Assembly (NCBI GenBank): GCA_963724975.1 | Contig: CAVRXB010000003.1 | Coordinates: forward strand, 496,001 to 560,000 | Direction: 5' to 3' | DNA from: CAIWHR01 sp963724975 | GTDB taxonomy: Bacteria > Pseudomonadota > Gammaproteobacteria > Burkholderiales > Casimicrobiaceae | DNA length: 64,000 nt | Shown here: piece after piece, positions 34,622-44,528 of the stretch | Layout of the letters: each line of letters begins with the position of its first letter | Position numbering within the stretch: position 1 is the first letter of the stretch | The notes under the pieces: generated by a model | The model's database searches: none | The model's input: only the letters and a program-made list of their open reading frames with translations | What the model was told of the DNA's origin: nothing | Program-made: the position numbers and the translations under genes

Positions 34622-36091
34622 ATGAATGCCTATGACCATGAATCCCCGGCCAACGCCGCGATGAAACCGGTGTGGATCGTCGATGACGACCGCTCGATAC
34701 GGTGGGTGCTCGAGAAGGCGCTTGCGCGGGAGGGCATTGCGTTCCAGTCCTTCTCGTCGGCGTACGAAGTGCTGCAAGCGCTCGCGTCGAGCCAGCCGCA
34801 GGTGCTGGTCTCCGACATCCGGATGCCCGGCGAATCGGGCCTCATGCTGTTGAACAAGGTGAAGGAGCGCTATCCGCAGTTGCCGGTCATCATCATGACC
34901 GCGTACTCGGATCTCGAAAGCGCCGTCGCCGCATTTCAGGGAGGCGCCTTCGAATATCTGCCGAAGCCGTTCGATGTCGACCACGCCCTCGCGCTCATCC
35001 GTCGCGCGACGGTCGAGGCGCCCGTGGGTGCAATTGCGGAGCCCGCGGGCGAGTCGCCCGAAATGCTGGGGCAGGCACCTTCGATGCAGGAAGTGTTTCG
35101 CGCGATCGGCCGGCTCGCGCAATCGAGCGCAACCGTGCTCATCACCGGCGAATCGGGCACCGGAAAAGAGCTCGTGGCGCGCGCTCTGCATCGCCACAGT
35201 CCGCGTGCCGCCGGGCCATTCGTCGCGATCAACACGGCGGCGATTCCGAAGGATCTGCTCGAGTCCGAACTCTTCGGCCACGAACGCGGCGCGTTCACCG
35301 GCGCACAATCCTCACGCCGCGGCCGTTTCGAGCAGGCCGAGGGCGGCACGCTGTTCCTCGATGAAATCGGCGACATGCCGGCCGATCTTCAAGTGCGGCT
35401 TTTGCGCGTGCTTTCCGACGGCGAGTATTACCGCGTGGGCGGCCACGCGCCGCTCAAGTCCAATGTGCGCATCATCGCAGCGACGCACCAGAATCTCGAC
35501 GAGCGCGTCCGCCAAGGGCTGTTCCGCGAAGACCTGATGCATCGCCTCAATGTCGTCCGCCTCCGGTTGCCGCCACTATCCGAGCGGCGAGAGGATATCG
35601 CGCCACTGGCTCGTCACTTCCTTCAGAAGAGCGCGCGGGATCTTGCGGTCGAAACCAAGATCATGTCCGACGACGCCCTGAAGGTGCTCGCGTCGTATTC
35701 CTATCCGGGCAATGTGCGGCAACTCCAGAACATCTGTCACTGGCTCACGGTCATGGCACCGGGTCAACGCATCGACGTCGCCGACCTGCCGGTCGAAGTC
35801 CGGGCGTCCCCGACATCATCGCAAGCTCTTGTCGCGGACGGGGAGCCCGGGTGGCATGCCGAACTCGATCGTGAGCTCGCGCGTGCACTCGCGCGTGGCG
35901 AGGCCGCCGTGGGCGATCGCCTTGAGCGGGAATTCGAGAAGACGTTGATCCTGCGCGCTCTCGCGCACACCGGCGGGCATCGAATGGAAGCCGCGCAACG
36001 ACTGGGCTGGGGTCGCAACACACTGACGCGCAAGATCCAGGAACTCGGGCTCGAGTCCGAGCTTGGCAAACGCGGCCGCGCGAGCGGTTGA
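34622..36091 (+). CDS. glnG: Nitrogen regulation response regulator NtrC (GlnG)
   Basis: 489 residues. The receiver domain has the acidic triad VDDDRS and the phosphoacceptor Asp65 in VLVSDIRMPG, and KPF at the domain end. The sigma-54-interacting AAA+ domain (about 148-380) has Walker A GESGTGKE at 176-183, the sigma-54 contact loop GAFTGA at 223-228, and Walker B GGTLFLDEIGDMP. The C-terminus is a Fis-type helix-turn-helix, AAQRLGWGRNTLTRKIQELG. NtrC activates sigma-54 promoters, presumably including glnA in this window. Start ATG 34622; ATG 34661 is a shorter alternative. Confidence 0.96.
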   Translation: MNAYDHESPANAAMKPVWIVDDDRSIRWVLEKALAREGIAFQSFSSAYEVLQALASSQPQVLVSDIRMPGESGLMLLNKVKERYPQLPVIIMTAYSDLESAVAAFQGGAFEYLPKPFDVDHALALIRRATVEAPVGAIAEPAGESPEMLGQAPSMQEVFRAIGRLAQSSATVLITGESGTGKELVARALHRHSPRAAGPFVAINTAAIPKDLLESELFGHERGAFTGAQSSRRGRFEQAEGGTLFLDEIGDMPADLQVRLLRVLSDGEYYRVGGHAPLKSNVRIIAATHQNLDERVRQGLFREDLMHRLNVVRLRLPPLSERREDIAPLARHFLQKSARDLAVETKIMSDDALKVLASYSYPGNVRQLQNICHWLTVMAPGQRIDVADLPVEVRASPTSSQALVADGEPGWHAELDRELARALARGEAAVGDRLEREFEKTLILRALAHTGGHRMEAAQRLGWGRNTLTRKIQELGLESELGKRGRASG

Positions 36092-36158
36092 CCTGCGCGA
36101 ATTCGACGATCACGCGCGCGTGATCGGAAGATCTTCCTTCGCGGTGGCGAGCTTCGAC

Positions 36159-36770
36159 CTAAGGCCGCGGGTACGTCCCCGGCGCGCTGACCGCACGCGG
36201 CTCGGAGGTCGATGCCGAAGTTGCGGCGGCGGTCGTCGTCGAATCCGCCGGGGGCGCGCGACTCGGTGCCGTGCGGCGCGGCGGCTGCGCCTTCGGATAT
36301 CCCGCGTCGTCGAGCGCCGTGTTCCACTGGGTTTCCGAATATCCCTTGACGAACGTCCGGTCGCCGACCTGCAGCACCGGCGCGCGAAGCTCGCCCGTCA
36401 TCTTGTTCAATTGCTCGGCGCCTTCGGGCGTCTCGACGTTGACCGTGGTAAAGGGGACGCCACGACGGTTGAGCAGGCCCTCCGCCTGCGTGCAGACTTC
36501 ACCACAGCTAAACGAGTAGAGCGTGACCGGAAAACGCTCCTGCGCCTGCTGGGCGGCGATAGGCACCACGCTGTCTTCGATGAGGTTGCCGCGCATGCGC
36601 TTGGCCTGTACCTCCTTGGCGTCCGAAGGGGGGCCGCGGTCCGAGTAGACGACGCGACCTTCCTTGTCTACGTAGCGGTAGACCTGCTGATTCTGGCCAG
36701 CGGCGCTGGTCGCGACGACCGTCGCAGCCACGCCACACGCCAGCGCAAATCGGAAACTCATGCATGCCAT
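36159..36770 (-). CDS. DUF4124-glutaredoxin fusion, periplasmic
   Basis: 203 residues. After a signal peptide (CGVAATVVATSAAGQ) comes a short DUF4124 module, QVYRYVDKEGRVVYSDRGPP, then a glutaredoxin-like domain with SFSCGEVCTQAEGLLNRRGVPF. This holds a C-x3-C pair rather than the usual C-x2-C. The domain closes with APVLQVGDRTFVKGYS (cis-Pro region). The last 45 residues are Pro/Thr/Ala-rich and disordered. The ribosome site AGGAGG is 4 bases from ATG 36770 and 13 from ATG 36761, so the exact start is open. A role in periplasmic thiol chemistry is inferred. It is on the same strand as opdA, just downstream. Confidence 0.82.
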   Translation of the reverse strand: MACMSFRFALACGVAATVVATSAAGQNQQVYRYVDKEGRVVYSDRGPPSDAKEVQAKRMRGNLIEDSVVPIAAQQAQERFPVTLYSFSCGEVCTQAEGLLNRRGVPFTTVNVETPEGAEQLNKMTGELRAPVLQVGDRTFVKGYSETQWNTALDDAGYPKAQPPRRTAPSRAPPADSTTTAAATSASTSEPRAVSAPGTYPRP

Positions 36771-36778
36771 GGCGCCTC

Positions 36779-38845
36779 CTATGCCGATGTCATCATGCCA
36801 TTATGCCGCAGAAGGGCGTCGATTTGTGGAGGCCGGCCCCGAAAGGCCACAAACGACTCCAGGGCAGGCCGGCTGCCCCCTCGGGCGAGAACCTCCTCCC
36901 GGAACCTCGTGCCGGTTGTAGGAGACAGGACTCCCCCTTCCTCGAACAGGCTGAAGGCGTCGGCCGAGAGCACCTCGGCCCACTTGTAGCTATAAAAGCC
37001 CGCGGCATAGCCCCCGGCAAAGATGTGGCCGAAGGCGTGGATGAACCGGTCGTAGGCAGGGCGCGGGGCCACCGCCACCTCGTGCCGGACTGCATCGAGG
37101 ATCTCCTGCGGGGTACCCCTGCCGCGCGGATCGACAGTCGAATGGATGCGCATGTCGAATAGCCCGTATTCGAGCTGCTGAACCATATCCATCCCGCTTT
37201 GGAAATTTTTCGCGGCCCGCATCTTGTCGAACAGCTCGCGGGGGAGCGGCTCGCCGGTGTCGACATGTGCGGTCATCGGCGCGACGACGTCCCATTCCCA
37301 GCAGAAATTCTCCATGAACTGGCTCGGCAGCTCGACGGCGTCCCACTCGACCCCTTGAATGCCGGAAACGCCCGGCACATCGACCTCGGTCAGGAGCTGG
37401 TGCAGACCGTGGCCGAATTCGTGAAACAGCGTCAGGACTTCGTCGTGGGTGAACGTCGCCGGCTTGCGCGAAGCGCCGTCGCCAACCGGCGCCGAGAAGT
37501 TGCACGTGAGGTAGGCAACTGGATGCTGCACTCCGGCGCCCACGCGGCGGCGATTGATCGCGTCATCCATCCATGCGCCGCTCTGCTTGCCCGGCCGCGC
37601 ATAGAGATCGAGGTAGAACTGGCCGACGAGCGAGCCATCGCGACCGAATACGTCGAAAAAGCGCACCGTCGGGTGCCACGTCGATGCGTTCCCTTGCCGG
37701 ATCTCGACGCCGTAGAGCGTTTCGACGAGTCGGAACAGCCCGCCGACGACACGATCTTCGGGAAAATACGCGCGCACTTCCTCATCGGAGAATGCGTAGC
37801 GCGATTCCTTCAGCTTTTCCGCCGCGTACGCGAGGTCCCACGCTTCCAGTGGGGCAACGCCGAGCCGTTCGCGTGCGAAGCCCGTGAGCTCCGCGTATTC
37901 TCTGCGAGCATGAGGATTCGCGCGGCGCGCGAGATCCTCGAGGAAGGCGAGCACCTCACCCGTGTCCTTCGCCATTTTCGGAACGAGCGAAAGCTCGGCG
38001 AAATCGGCAAACCCCAACAGCTGCGCGGCCTCGCGTCGCAACTCAAGGATGCGCGCGATAATTGGCGTGTTGTCCCATTCCGTTTTGGCGCCGAGCTCGG
38101 ATGCGCGTGTTGCGTACGCGCGATGCAGCGTCGCGCGAAGCGTGCGGTCGTCGGCGTAAGTCATGACGGGGCGGTAGCAGGGCATGCGCAGCGTCAGCTT
38201 CCAGCCATCGCGCCCTTCTTCACGCGCGGCGGCGGCTGCGGCCGCGCGCACATCGGCAGGAATCCCGGCGAGGCGCGCTGCTTCCGCGTCGTCGATGTAG
38301 AGCGCGAAGTCGTTGGTCGCGTCGAGCACGTTGTCGTCGAACCGCGCGGACAAGTCGGCCAGTGCTTCCTCGATGTCTTTCAGTCGGGCCTTCTGCGCGG
38401 GCGGCAGATCGGCACCGCCCAGCCGAAAATCGCGGAGCTCGTTGTCGACGAGCTTGCGCCTCGCGGCGTCCTCGGCCGCGAACGCCGGCGAGGCGGCGAG
38501 CGCCTTGTATCGCGAGTAGAGCCGCTCGTCTTGCGCCTGGTCCGTATAGAACGCCGTGATCTTGGGAAGGTTTGCGTGATAGGCGTCGCGCAGCGCCGGC
38601 GCGCTGACAACCGCGTTGAGATGATGAACCGCGCCCCACACGCGCTCGATCCGGTCGAGCGCATCGTCGAGCGGTGCGACTACGGTGGCCCATGTCGTAT
38701 CACGCGAGTCGGTCGCGACTTCTTCGGCAGTAGCGCGCGCCTGCGCGACGAGCTCGTCGATTGCAGGTGAGATGTGTTCGGGGCGAATCGCGTCGAAACG
38801 CGGGAGGCCGCAAAGATCGAGAAGCGGATTCGACGGAGTCTTCAT
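36779..38845 (-). CDS. prlC: Oligopeptidase A (M3 family metallopeptidase)
   Basis: 688 residues, a cytoplasmic zinc peptidase that trims signal peptides and short peptides. The active site is LTLFHEFGHGLHQLL, HEFGH at 475-479, and the third ligand lies in the downstream EFMENFCWEWD segment, as in the family. Other landmarks: LLDLCGLPRFDAIRPEHISPA at the start, and YKWAEVLSADAFSLFEE near the end. The ATG at 38845 overlaps the murU stop as TGATG, so translation is coupled. The frame extends upstream without family similarity. Confidence 0.95.
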   Translation of the reverse strand: MKTPSNPLLDLCGLPRFDAIRPEHISPAIDELVAQARATAEEVATDSRDTTWATVVAPLDDALDRIERVWGAVHHLNAVVSAPALRDAYHANLPKITAFYTDQAQDERLYSRYKALAASPAFAAEDAARRKLVDNELRDFRLGGADLPPAQKARLKDIEEALADLSARFDDNVLDATNDFALYIDDAEAARLAGIPADVRAAAAAAAREEGRDGWKLTLRMPCYRPVMTYADDRTLRATLHRAYATRASELGAKTEWDNTPIIARILELRREAAQLLGFADFAELSLVPKMAKDTGEVLAFLEDLARRANPHARREYAELTGFARERLGVAPLEAWDLAYAAEKLKESRYAFSDEEVRAYFPEDRVVGGLFRLVETLYGVEIRQGNASTWHPTVRFFDVFGRDGSLVGQFYLDLYARPGKQSGAWMDDAINRRRVGAGVQHPVAYLTCNFSAPVGDGASRKPATFTHDEVLTLFHEFGHGLHQLLTEVDVPGVSGIQGVEWDAVELPSQFMENFCWEWDVVAPMTAHVDTGEPLPRELFDKMRAAKNFQSGMDMVQQLEYGLFDMRIHSTVDPRGRGTPQEILDAVRHEVAVAPRPAYDRFIHAFGHIFAGGYAAGFYSYKWAEVLSADAFSLFEEGGVLSPTTGTRFREEVLARGGSRPALESFVAFRGRPPQIDALLRHNGMMTSA

Positions 38846-39576
38846 CAGGTTGGCGAGCTCGTAGTGGGGGTAATGGCGGCGGCCTCGGCATCCAGCAGCG
38901 TGTCGAGCGCCGCGAGATCTGCAGGCGTGCCGATATTCGCCCACGGACCGGAGTAGATTTCTCCGCTTACCCATCCGCGGCGAATCCATTCCCGCCACAA
39001 GGGAAGCATTTTGAGTCGCGCAAATCGCGGGAGTTCCGAGAAGAGCGCTGTGTCATGGAGTCCGATGTTGCCGTAGACCAGCGGGTCATCGCCCGCAGGT
39101 TGCAGCATGTCGCCGCGCAGCACGAAGTCTCCTTGCGGAATCCTCGGCGTGCACGGGACCATGACGAGATGCGCGCGTGGCGAAGCCGGGTCGCGCGCCA
39201 TTATCTCGGCGCGCGGAAGAAGCGTTGCGTAGTCGAACCCGCTCCACACGTCGCCGCTCACGATCAGCACTGGACCGCGCGGCAGAAGCGGCAGTGCGGT
39301 CGCAATGCCCCCGGCAGCCTCGAGAGGTTCCGGCTCGATCGACCATGCGAGACGGACGCCGAACGCTGCGCCATCGCCGAGCGCGGATACGAGCTTGTCG
39401 GCGAGGTGCGCCGCGTTGATGACGATGTCGGTGCAGCCGGCTCGCGCCAGCGCTTCGATCTGCCAGACGATGAGCGCTTTGCCGCCCGCTTCGAGCAGCG
39501 GCTTTGGCATCGCATCGGTCAGCGGACGCATTCGCGCGCCGCGGCCCGCCGCCAGGATCATCGCGCCGATTTTCAT
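38845..39576 (-). CDS. murU: N-acetylmuramate-1-phosphate uridylyltransferase MurU
   Basis: 243 residues. The nucleotidyltransferase fold starts with AMILAAGRGARMRPLTDAMPKPLLEAGGKALI, the pyrophosphorylase signature (GxGxRxxPxT…PKP). Later elements are INAAHLADKL, EPLEAAGGIATALPLL, and ISGDVWSGFD (metal-binding Asp). MurU makes UDP-MurNAc from MurNAc-1-phosphate, bypassing de novo synthesis and fosfomycin's target. The gene overlaps amgK (ATGA), which makes its substrate, and this pairing fixes the assignment over generic sugar nucleotidyltransferases. Confidence 0.92.
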   Translation of the reverse strand: MKIGAMILAAGRGARMRPLTDAMPKPLLEAGGKALIVWQIEALARAGCTDIVINAAHLADKLVSALGDGAAFGVRLAWSIEPEPLEAAGGIATALPLLPRGPVLIVSGDVWSGFDYATLLPRAEIMARDPASPRAHLVMVPCTPRIPQGDFVLRGDMLQPAGDDPLVYGNIGLHDTALFSELPRFARLKMLPLWREWIRRGWVSGEIYSGPWANIGTPADLAALDTLLDAEAAAITPTTSSPT

Positions 39577-40598
39577 CTAGTGGGGAACCCTGCGCGATCA
39601 TCAAGCCCTTCGATCAGCATGAGCAGCGGATGGAGCGCGCCATAGCGCTCGCACGCTCGGCGTAGATAGCTCATCACACGCGGCATGTCGTGGATATAGC
39701 CGCGTTTGCCGTCGCGGTGCGCGAGCCGGGCGAAGATACCCAGTACCTTTAACTGCCGCTGCACGCCCATCCATTCGAAGTCTTGCCAGAAAAGGCCGAA
39801 GTCTTCTCCGACCGGTATTTCCGCGGCACGTGCGTGCTCCCAGTAGCGCACCGCCCAGTCGATCTGATGCTCCTCGTCCCATGCAATGTACGCATCGCGC
39901 AGCAACGAGACGAGATCGTAGGTAACCGGGCCGTAAACGGCGTCCTGAAAATCGAGAACGCCGGGATTGGGATCGGTCAACATCAAGTTGCGCGCATGGT
40001 AATCGCGGTGCACGTAGACCCGCGGCTGCGCGAGATTGTTGTCGAGTATGAGACGGAAGGCGCGCGCGAGCGTTGCGGTCTCGGCGGCATTCAATTCGAT
40101 GCCGAGATGCTTGGCGATGTACCAGTCGGGAAAGAGATCGAGCTCGCGGCTGAGCAATGCTTCGTCGTACGGCGGCAGCTCGCCGGGGCGCGTGGCGCGC
40201 TGCCAGCGAATCAGCGCATCGCTCGCCTCGGCGTAGAGCTTCGGCGCGGACGCGGAGTCAAGCGCGGCGAGATAAGTGCGATCACCGAGATCGGACAAGA
40301 GCAGAAATCCGCGAGCGAGGTCCTCGGCAATCACCGTGGGTGCGTGGACGCCTGCCGCCGCGAGAAGGCGAGCAACATGCACGAACGGACGGCAGTCCTC
40401 CTTGGGCGGCGGCGCATCCATGACGATCAGCGTTGCGTGTCCACGCCACGGCGCTCCGGGCGTTATGCGGAAGTAACGGCGAAAGCTCGCGTCCGCCGAG
40501 GCCAGCGCGATGCCGAAGTCGGAGCTCCCGATCGCACTCGCCACAAAGGACGTGAGCGTGTTCTGGCGCGGATCGGTGACGGCGGCGACGGAGGGCAT
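39573..40598 (-). CDS. amgK: N-acetylmuramate/N-acetylglucosamine anomeric kinase AmgK
   Basis: 341 residues of the aminoglycoside phosphotransferase fold. Catalytic loop VYVHRDYHARNLML (HRD-x4-N) and metal motif GVLDFQDAVYGPVTYD (DFQD), with the nucleotide-binding N-terminal lobe ASADASFRRYFRIT. AmgK phosphorylates MurNAc and GlcNAc at C1 in the cell-wall recycling route AmgK-MurU known from Pseudomonas. The start ATG 40598 (MPSVAAVTDPRQ) is preferred over an upstream ATG at 40622. It is divergent from lptD, 71 bases apart. Confidence 0.92.
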   Translation of the reverse strand: MPSVAAVTDPRQNTLTSFVASAIGSSDFGIALASADASFRRYFRITPGAPWRGHATLIVMDAPPPKEDCRPFVHVARLLAAAGVHAPTVIAEDLARGFLLLSDLGDRTYLAALDSASAPKLYAEASDALIRWQRATRPGELPPYDEALLSRELDLFPDWYIAKHLGIELNAAETATLARAFRLILDNNLAQPRVYVHRDYHARNLMLTDPNPGVLDFQDAVYGPVTYDLVSLLRDAYIAWDEEHQIDWAVRYWEHARAAEIPVGEDFGLFWQDFEWMGVQRQLKVLGIFARLAHRDGKRGYIHDMPRVMSYLRRACERYGALHPLLMLIEGLDDRAGFPTR

Positions 40599-40669
40599 CG
40601 GACGGACGGGCGCTCGATACACTGGCGCCGCGGCGCGCGCGAGGAGGCCCGGAAACGTGTCAGGCTAGA

Positions 40670-43102
40670 ATGCACATCTTAGCATTCGCATCCGCGTTCC
40701 TCCTCTCTCCCGTGCGTGTCCCTTACCGATTGCGCGCTCACGCGCTCGCGCTTGCGTTGACCGCGCTGTGCGGCGCTGCGCGGGCCGATGAGAATGAGAC
40801 CGTGGAGCCGCCCGCGCCGGCATTGAAGCCCGTTCCCGAACTGACGCCGCCCACCTTGCGCCCTCCGCCGGGAACGACCGCAAAACCGGCCGCGCCCTCA
40901 CCGGCCCCCTCGAGTGGCGCTCCGGTTTCGCGCGTGCCGTTCGCCGCCGGGGGCGGCGCAATTTTCTTTCGCGCCGACGAAATCCAGGGAATCGGAAACA
41001 AGGAAGTGACGGCAACCGGCAAAGTCGAGCTCCGCACGCGCCGCGAGACCGTGCTCGCCGATTGGCTCCATTACGACTTCGTCGACGACGAGATCTGGGC
41101 CAAGGGCGACGTGACGTTGCGCCAGGGCATCGACTGGATCACCGGGCCCGAAGCGCGCTTCAAGCGCGGCGCCGAGACGGGCACGTTCACCTCTCCTCGC
41201 TTTTACGTCGGCGAGAACGCATCACGTGGGTCCGCTACCGAGATCCGCTTCACGGGTCCGGAGACCTACGAGGCGTCGAATGCACGATACACGACGTGCG
41301 TCGCGCCACGCGACGACTGGTTCATCCGGATGGATGAGCTCGAGGTCGACAAGCTCCGCAACGTAGGTACGGGCCACGATGCAACGCTCGTCTTCCTGGG
41401 CACGCCGATCGCTTACCTGCCTTGGGTCGAGTTCCCGCTGTCGGGCGAGCGCAAGTCGGGATTCTTGACGCCGGTGCTCGGTTCCTCCGGCACGCGCGGG
41501 TTCGACGCGACGATGCCGTATTACCTCAATCTCGCTCCCAACTACGATGCGACGCTGACGCCGCGCGTCATGACCAAGCGCGGCTTCCAGCTGGGCGGGC
41601 AGTTCCGCTACCTGCTCAGCGAAGGCTTAGGGGACATGGAGGCGGAATACCTGCCGCACGACCGAATCGCCGGCACTGATCGCTACCTTCTGTCGTGGAA
41701 GCACAACCAGAGCTTCGATCCTTACGTGAAGGGCCTGTCCGGGTATCTCAACTTGAACAAGGTATCGGACGATACGTATTTTTCCGATCTTTCCGACCGT
41801 GTTTCGCTCACTTCCTTGACGACGCTGCCACGTGAGGGCGGCATCTCCTACACAAACGGCGTGTTGGGCGTCATCGCGCGCGCGCAGGCATTCCAGACCC
41901 TGCAGGACCCCACTGCGCCGCAGCCGGCGCCGTACAACCGCGTGCCGCAGCTGCAGGCAACGGTCGCGGAAACCGACTGGATGGGCCTCACATGGTCGGG
42001 CATCGGAGAATACGCGTATTTCCGCCAGCCAACGCTGACGACGGGGCAGCGCGTGTATGCATGGCCGAGCGTCGGTATCTTGCGGCAGGGCGCCGCATGG
42101 TATGTGAACGCGCGCACCGGCGTCCACATGCGCGAGTACGACCTCAACGAAATCCGACCCGATGTTCCGGACCGCCAGAATTACGCGATCCCGATTACTT
42201 CAGTCGACGCGGGACTGGTCTTCGAGCGGGAGGTGCATGAGTTTGGTTTGACCGGCATCCAGACGCTCGAGCCGCGAGCGTTCTACGTCTACATTCCATT
42301 CCGCAACCAGAGCAACGCGCCGACGTTCGACACAGCCATCGACGACTTCAATTTCGCGCAGCTTTTCTCGGTCAACCGCTATCTCGGCAACGATCGCATC
42401 GGTGACGCGAACCAGCTGTCGCTCGCGCTTACGTCGCGGCTCCTCGATGCCGAGACAGGCGCGGAACGAATTCGCGTAGCCATCGGCGAGCGCTTCTACT
42501 TCAACGATCAGCGCGTCGTCCTGAACGAGACGCCGCGCGCGGCGAACAATTCGGACTTCCTCCTGGGCATGGAAGGCCGCCTCAGCGACGCATGGGCGCT
42601 GATAAGCCTGTGGCAGTACAACTTCGAGTCATCGCAGACCGAGCGATTCAATGCCGGGGTCCGTTATACGCCTGCCCCGGGTCGCACGTTGAGCGTCAGC
42701 TACCGCTATTCGCGCCAGAACTTCGACCCCCTGGCCGGGCCGATCGGCGACCAGTCACAGATAAACCAATGGGACATCGCGGGGCAGTGGCCGATCAACG
42801 AGAACTGGACGCTGCTCGGCCGGTGGAACTACTCGATCCTCGGCAGCAAGACGCTGGAGGCCGTGGCGGGCGTCGAGTACAATGGCGGCTGCTGGGTATT
42901 GCGTGTGGTCGGACAACGGTTGACGACGACTACCCAGTCCGCTACCAATTCGGTGTACCTGCAGCTCGAGCTGAACGGCCTCGCGCGGTTCGGCACCAGC
43001 CCGCTGGACCTCCTGCGCCGCAGCGTCCCGGGTTATCTCAAGACGAACGATCCGACGTTGGCGCCGCGTGATCGCAACACCGACGCCTTCCCGGAATTTT
43101 AG
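40670..43102 (+). CDS. lptD: LPS-assembly protein LptD
   Basis: 810 residues. It inserts lipopolysaccharide into the outer leaflet of the outer membrane, with LptE. A signal sequence ends near LCGAARA, followed by a 45-residue Pro/Ala-rich linker (EPPAPALKPVPELTPPTLRP), which is unusual. The periplasmic OstA domain starts at IFFRADEIQGIGNKEVTATG. The C-terminal half (from about residue 230) is a large beta-barrel, with alternating aromatic strands to the end (RRSVPGYLKTNDPTL). Outside the signal sequence Cys210 and Cys741 are present, which could form the interdomain disulfide seen in E. coli LptD. surA follows 20 bases on. Confidence 0.96.
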   Translation: MHILAFASAFLLSPVRVPYRLRAHALALALTALCGAARADENETVEPPAPALKPVPELTPPTLRPPPGTTAKPAAPSPAPSSGAPVSRVPFAAGGGAIFFRADEIQGIGNKEVTATGKVELRTRRETVLADWLHYDFVDDEIWAKGDVTLRQGIDWITGPEARFKRGAETGTFTSPRFYVGENASRGSATEIRFTGPETYEASNARYTTCVAPRDDWFIRMDELEVDKLRNVGTGHDATLVFLGTPIAYLPWVEFPLSGERKSGFLTPVLGSSGTRGFDATMPYYLNLAPNYDATLTPRVMTKRGFQLGGQFRYLLSEGLGDMEAEYLPHDRIAGTDRYLLSWKHNQSFDPYVKGLSGYLNLNKVSDDTYFSDLSDRVSLTSLTTLPREGGISYTNGVLGVIARAQAFQTLQDPTAPQPAPYNRVPQLQATVAETDWMGLTWSGIGEYAYFRQPTLTTGQRVYAWPSVGILRQGAAWYVNARTGVHMREYDLNEIRPDVPDRQNYAIPITSVDAGLVFEREVHEFGLTGIQTLEPRAFYVYIPFRNQSNAPTFDTAIDDFNFAQLFSVNRYLGNDRIGDANQLSLALTSRLLDAETGAERIRVAIGERFYFNDQRVVLNETPRAANNSDFLLGMEGRLSDAWALISLWQYNFESSQTERFNAGVRYTPAPGRTLSVSYRYSRQNFDPLAGPIGDQSQINQWDIAGQWPINENWTLLGRWNYSILGSKTLEAVAGVEYNGGCWVLRVVGQRLTTTTQSATNSVYLQLELNGLARFGTSPLDLLRRSVPGYLKTNDPTLAPRDRNTDAFPEF

Positions 43103-43122
43103 ATCACACCAAGAGAAACCGC

Positions 43123-44487
43123 ATGACGTCTTCCCGCCTCCTTTGCTGTTGCGCCACGCTGACGACGATGGCGCTGGCCACTCTTGCGCTCGCGCAAGGC
43201 CCGACACCGGCTCCTGCGCAACCCCGCGCGGCGGCTGCTCCGCGCGCCGCTCCGTCCAATCGCACCATCCTCCTCGATCGTGTGGTCGCCATCGTCAACG
43301 ACGAGGCTTTGACGCAATACGAGATCGATGACCAGAAGAAGACCATTCTCACGCAGATGAAGTTGCAGAAGGTCACGCCGCCGGCTCCGGACGTGCTCGA
43401 CAAGCAGCTTCTCGACCGCCTCATCACCGAGCGTGCGATCCTTCAGTTCGCAAAGGAAAACGGTGTGAAGGTCGACGACACTCAGGTCGAGCGCGCGCTG
43501 CTTCGCATCGCGCAGGACAACAAGCTTACGCCCGACGAGTTTCGCGTCGCACTGAGGAGAGAGGGGATCGAATACGAGAAGTACCGCGAGGACATCCGCA
43601 AGGAAATCGTCATCCAGCGACTGCGCGACCGCGAGGTCGACTCGCGCGTTACGGTGACCGACTCCGAGGTGGAGGCATTCCTCGCGTCGCAAAACGCACA
43701 GGCCGGCGGCGACGCCGAGTATCGGGTTTCGCACATCCTCGTGATCGTTCCGGAGAAGGCCTCGCCGGACCAGATCGACGCCAAACGGCGGCGCGCAGAG
43801 GAAGCATTGAAGCAGGTGCGTGACGGAACGGATTTTGCCCAGGTCGCCGCCGGTTTTTCCGACGCTCCCGATGCATTGCAGGGCGGCGGGCTGGGATGGC
43901 GGACGTCGGCGCGCTTGCCGAGCGTGTTCGTGGAGGCCGTGCGCGAGATGAAGCCGGGCGATGTCTCGGCGGTGCTCCGCTCGGCGACCGGGTTTCACAT
44001 CGTCAAGCTGCAGGAGACGCGCAGCCGCAATGCGCCGACGGTCGTCGAGCAGACCCGCGCGCGGCACATCCTGATCAAGGTGAGCGAAGTCGTGTCGGAA
44101 TCCGAAGGCAAGGCGCGGATCGAGCGCATCCACGACCGTCTCGTAACGGGCGCCAAGTTCGAGGATCAGGCGAAGCTCAACTCGGAAGACGCCAGCGCGG
44201 CAAAAGGCGGTGAGCTCGGCTGGCTCTCACCCGGCGACACGGTGCCGGATTTCGAGAGCGCGATGGCGAAGCTCAAGATCGGCGAGCTTTCGCCGCCCGT
44301 GCGCACCCAGTTTGGCTGGCATCTGATCCAGGTCGAAGAACGCCGCACGCAGGACATCACGGCGGAGCGCAGGCGCGATCAGGCGAGGATGGCGTTGCGC
44401 CAGCGCAAGTCCGAAGAGGCGTTCCAGGACTGGCTGCGCCAGATGCGCGATCGCGCTTACGTCGAAATCAAGCCGCTCGAGCAGTAG
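43123..44487 (+). CDS. surA: Periplasmic chaperone/peptidyl-prolyl isomerase SurA
   Basis: 454 residues, a longer N-terminal region than E. coli SurA (428) because of a Pro/Ala-rich segment after the signal peptide (TPAPAQPRAAAAPRAAP). The SurA N-domain begins VVAIVNDEALTQYEIDDQ. Two parvulin domains follow: YRVSHILVIVPEKASPDQ (about 195-300) and ARHILIKVSEVVSESEGK (about 305-405), the second ending with TQFGWHLIQVEER. A C-terminal helix (MALRQRKSEEAFQDWLRQMRDRAYVEI) packs on the N-domain. It helps outer-membrane proteins such as LptD fold, consistent with the operon. pdxA and rsmA, the usual next genes, are absent here. Confidence 0.95.
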   Translation: MTSSRLLCCCATLTTMALATLALAQGPTPAPAQPRAAAAPRAAPSNRTILLDRVVAIVNDEALTQYEIDDQKKTILTQMKLQKVTPPAPDVLDKQLLDRLITERAILQFAKENGVKVDDTQVERALLRIAQDNKLTPDEFRVALRREGIEYEKYREDIRKEIVIQRLRDREVDSRVTVTDSEVEAFLASQNAQAGGDAEYRVSHILVIVPEKASPDQIDAKRRRAEEALKQVRDGTDFAQVAAGFSDAPDALQGGGLGWRTSARLPSVFVEAVREMKPGDVSAVLRSATGFHIVKLQETRSRNAPTVVEQTRARHILIKVSEVVSESEGKARIERIHDRLVTGAKFEDQAKLNSEDASAAKGGELGWLSPGDTVPDFESAMAKLKIGELSPPVRTQFGWHLIQVEERRTQDITAERRRDQARMALRQRKSEEAFQDWLRQMRDRAYVEIKPLEQ

Positions 44488-44528
44488 GGTCACAACGCCG
44501 CCGAGGCGCGCGGCGCTTCGTGCAAAGA

